44,183 nt of DNA from Comamonadaceae bacterium (lineage in GTDB: Bacteria; Pseudomonadota; Gammaproteobacteria; Burkholderiales; Burkholderiaceae_C), in assembly GCA_947455935.1 (NCBI GenBank), contig CANGPV010000008.1, forward strand, positions 1 through 44,183. The letters run 5' to 3'. The position numbers and the translations under genes were made by a program. Below are positions 41,436-44,183 of the stretch, in pieces. Each line of letters starts with the position of its first letter. The stretch's first letter is position 1. A model generated the notes under the pieces. The model saw only the letters and a list, made by a program, of their open reading frames with translations. It did no database searches and had not been told where the DNA came from.

Positions 41436-42209
41436 TTAGCCTCGGGCCAAGGTGACGCCACCGTCTACCACCAAGGTATGACCCACCACATAGTCGCTGG
41501 CATTGCTGGACAAATAGATGGCGGCGGCGGCCATGTCTTCGTCTTTACCAATGCGACGAGCAGGAATGGTTTGCGCAGTGGCGTCACCATGGTCCCGCGC
41601 TTCGCGGTTCATCTCGGAAGCAAATGCACCAGGGGCGATGGCATTGACGCAAATGCCGTCTTTGATCATCTCTAACGACATCCGCTTGGTGAGGTGGATG
41701 ACACCTGCTTTGCTGGCGGAATAGGAGTAGGTTTCCCATGGGTTGACCGAGATGCCGTCAATCGATGCGATGTTGATGACCTTGGCCATGTGCTTTTTGG
41801 CGGCAAGACGCAACATGGGCGCCAAAGCTTGGGTCAGGAAGAAGGGGGTTTTCATGTTGAGGTCTACCACCTTGTCCCAACCACTTTCGGGAAACTCGTC
41901 AAACGGCGCACCCCACGCAGCCCCAGCGTTGTTGACCAAAATATCCAAGTGCTTTTCTTTTTCGCTCAAGCGCTTGACCAGTTCTTGTATGCCTTCTTTG
42001 TGAGAGACATCCAAGGGCAGGGAGATACATGTTCCGAACGCGGAAAGTTCCTGCGCTGTGGCGTCGCAAGCAGCTGCTTTGCGGGCGGTGATGTAAACCT
42101 TCGCACCTTGGCACAGCAAGCCTTTGGCGATCATGCGGCCAATGCCACGGGAGCCGCCAGTCACGAGTGCTACGCGGCCTTGCAGGGAAAAGAGTTCGCT
42201 GGTGTTCAT
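41436..42209 (-). CDS. SDR family oxidoreductase
   Basis: VALVTGGSRGIGRMIAKGL; LVNNAGAAWG; YSASKAGVIHLTKRMS; VVGHTLVVDGG. Confidence 0.93.
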   Translation of the reverse strand: MNTSELFSLQGRVALVTGGSRGIGRMIAKGLLCQGAKVYITARKAAACDATAQELSAFGTCISLPLDVSHKEGIQELVKRLSEKEKHLDILVNNAGAAWGAPFDEFPESGWDKVVDLNMKTPFFLTQALAPMLRLAAKKHMAKVINIASIDGISVNPWETYSYSASKAGVIHLTKRMSLEMIKDGICVNAIAPGAFASEMNREARDHGDATAQTIPARRIGKDEDMAAAAIYLSSNASDYVVGHTLVVDGGVTLARG

Positions 42210-42287
42210 AGGGTTTCCTGAATTGGGAATGGGTGTTGTTGAGCTTAAATCATTTGGATGATTAATTTTTTTCCGCAGCCACCGACA

Positions 42288-42578
42288 TCACACCTCAAGC
42301 AACTGCTGCGCTTTGTCCAACCAGATGGACAGGCTGTCGATCAACTCGGTCTGGCTGAAAGAGCAGCTCTCTTCGGTGAACAAGGCGCTGGACTCCATCC
42401 GGTCAATCAGGCCCAGCCAAACGGTTTGGTAGCGCTCAGGCAAAGCGCCCAACAGCACCTCTTGGGCCCTGGCCATGTGACAAAAGTCTCGGGTCTGCAA
42501 GGACCCATCGCGCAGTTGTTCCAATGCGTGGTGCAGTTGGTCCAATGCGGTGGTGAGTGGGGTCACGGTTTCCCCCAA
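42288..42578 (-). CDS. Hypothetical protein (96 aa)
   Basis: Intact ORF overlapping the glnS 3' end by 16 bp, same strand; no family recognised. Confidence 0.6.
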   Translation of the reverse strand: MGETVTPLTTALDQLHHALEQLRDGSLQTRDFCHMARAQEVLLGALPERYQTVWLGLIDRMESSALFTEESCSFSQTELIDSLSIWLDKAQQLLEV

Positions 42579-44183
42579 CTGTCTTTCAAACCCACCGCTT
42601 GATTGAACACCAGGTGCTGTGCCGAATGGTCCATCCGGTCCGCCACAAAGTAGCCCAAGCGTTCAAACTGGAATTTGTCATCGGGCATCGCCTTGCGCAA
42701 GGAAGGCTCTACGATGGCTTGAACCACTTGCAAGCTGTGGGGGTTGAGGGCTTCCAAGAAATCTTTGCCGCCTGCATCTGGCTGCGGGTCGCTGAAGAGA
42801 CGGTCGTACAAACGCACTTCGGCTTTCACGCCATCGGCCACGCCCACCCAGGTGATCACGCCCTTGGCTTTGACGCTGTCCGATCCCACCGTGCCGCTTT
42901 TGGTTTCAGGAAACACCTTGGCGTGGACTTCGGTCACCACGCCTTTCGCATCTTTGGCAAAGCCTGTGCACTCCACCACATAGCCGCCTTTCAAGCGAAC
43001 CACCGCGCCTGCGCTTGTCGACCCATCAGGGTTGCTTTGCGGAGGGCTCAATCGCTTGTAGCCTTTGGGCGGTACGTCGGCGAAGTCGTCCCGCTCTATC
43101 CACACTTCTTTGCCGATGATGAACTGCCGCGCAGCAGGTTCGGGCTGGCCTTCAGGCGGGTGCGGCAAAGCGGGCAGGGTGCAGGGCTCCAAATGACCAG
43201 CGCCAAAGGCCTCGTCCCAATTGGTGAGCACCAGTTTGACGGGGTCGAGCACCGCCATGGCGCGGTGGGCTTTGAGTTCCAAGTCTTCGCGCAAGCAGCC
43301 CTCTAAGGTGCTGTAGTCGATCCAACTGTCCGATTTGGTCACGCCGATGCGGTCGGCAAACAGGCGCAGGCTCTCGGGCGTGTAGCCGCGGCGGCGCAGT
43401 CCCACGATGGTGGGCATGCGCGGGTCGTCCCAGCCGCTGACCTTACCCTCGTTCACCAATTGCGCCAACTTGCGTTTGCTGGTGATCACGTAGCTGAGGT
43501 TCAGGCGGGCAAATTCATATTGTTTGGGCGCAGGTGCGGCTAATAAACCGCCTTCGCAGAGGCGCTCCATCAGCCAGTCGTAAAACGGGCGCTGGTCTTC
43601 AAACTCTAGCGTGCAGATGCTGTGGGTGATTTGCTCTAATGCGTCTTCAATGGGGTGGGCAAAGGTGTACATCGGGTAGATGCACCATTTGTCGCCCGTG
43701 TGGTGGTGGGTGGCGCGGCGGATGCGGTAGATGGCCGGGTCGCGCAGATTGATGTTGGTCGAGGCCATGTCGATCTTTGCGCGCAGCACAGCGGCACCGT
43801 CATCCAGTTTGCCGTCACGCATTTCACGAAAGCGGCTGAGGTTTTCAGCGGGGGAGCGGCTGCGAAACGGGCTGTTCACGCCGGGCTTGCCAAAGTCGCC
43901 ACGGTTGTTGCGCATCTCATCAGCCGTTTGTTCGTCCACATAGGCGTGACCGGCTTCGATCAAATGCTCGGCTGCGCGGTACATGAAGTCGAAATAGTCG
44001 CTGGCTTGGTAGGGCGCGTCGTTGCCCGGTTGGCTCCAACTGAAGCCCAGCCACTTCACCGCGTCGATGATGGCGTTGACGTATTCGGTGTCTTCTTTTT
44101 CGGGGTTGGTGTCGTCAAAGCGCAGGTGGCACACGCCGCCGTATTCTTGGGCCAGGCCAAAGTTGATGCAAATGCTTTTGGCA
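42563..44183 (-). CDS. glnS: Glutamine--tRNA ligase, start beyond the window edge
   Basis: CHLRFDDTNPEKEDTEYVNAIIDAVKWLGF; WCIYPMYTFAHPIEDALEQITHSICTLEFEDQRPFYDWL; frame stays open to the window end. Confidence 0.96.
   Translation of the reverse strand, partial: AKSICINFGLAQEYGGVCHLRFDDTNPEKEDTEYVNAIIDAVKWLGFSWSQPGNDAPYQASDYFDFMYRAAEHLIEAGHAYVDEQTADEMRNNRGDFGKPGVNSPFRSRSPAENLSRFREMRDGKLDDGAAVLRAKIDMASTNINLRDPAIYRIRRATHHHTGDKWCIYPMYTFAHPIEDALEQITHSICTLEFEDQRPFYDWLMERLCEGGLLAAPAPKQYEFARLNLSYVITSKRKLAQLVNEGKVSGWDDPRMPTIVGLRRRGYTPESLRLFADRIGVTKSDSWIDYSTLEGCLREDLELKAHRAMAVLDPVKLVLTNWDEAFGAGHLEPCTLPALPHPPEGQPEPAARQFIIGKEVWIERDDFADVPPKGYKRLSPPQSNPDGSTSAGAVVRLKGGYVVECTGFAKDAKGVVTEVHAKVFPETKSGTVGSDSVKAKGVITWVGVADGVKAEVRLYDRLFSDPQPDAGGKDFLEALNPHSLQVVQAIVEPSLRKAMPDDKFQFERLGYFVADRMDHSAQHLVFNQAVGLKDSWGKP

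Noticed and set aside
42248-42272. AATCAT-TTGG-ATGATT-AATTTTTTT as a terminator
   Set aside because: T tract is on the plus side, but flanking genes are on the minus strand, so direction is wrong for them.
42557-43306. 249-aa plus-strand ORF
   Set aside because: Antisense to glnS; His/Arg-rich shadow translation.

Overview
This is a roughly 50% GC bacterial chromosome segment. Gene content and order (rhlE, fbp-pepN, prfB with a frameshift, rpsO-pnp-tpiA-secG-tRNA-Leu-nuoABCDEFGHIJKLMN, glnS) suggest a betaproteobacterium of the Burkholderiales, possibly Comamonadaceae-like; the taxonomy is inference. Most of the window is housekeeping: a 14-gene complex I operon, translation and RNA genes, gluconeogenesis and peptidase genes, and three tRNAs (one cut by the window edge). 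No CRISPR array, transposase, prophage or toxin/defence locus was recognised. The least ordinary part is about 5.69-8.0 kb on the minus strand. There, a free-standing cobalamin-binding protein of the AerR/PpaA type (no DNA-binding domain recognised) is followed 13 bp later by an unrecognised His/Asp-rich protein. That protein is built from about 12 diverged 12-residue 'DHxxGxANEAIE' repeats and ends in a predicted coiled coil. The pair is divergently transcribed from a Tat-type GMC dehydrogenase pair that has no adjacent cytochrome subunit. This is my best candidate for an undescribed system. Secondary points are the prfB +1 frameshift site with a SUMT/prfB overlap, strong hairpins around rpsO-pnp, a 47-aa ORF missing from the supplied ORF track, and a rise in GC toward glnS.
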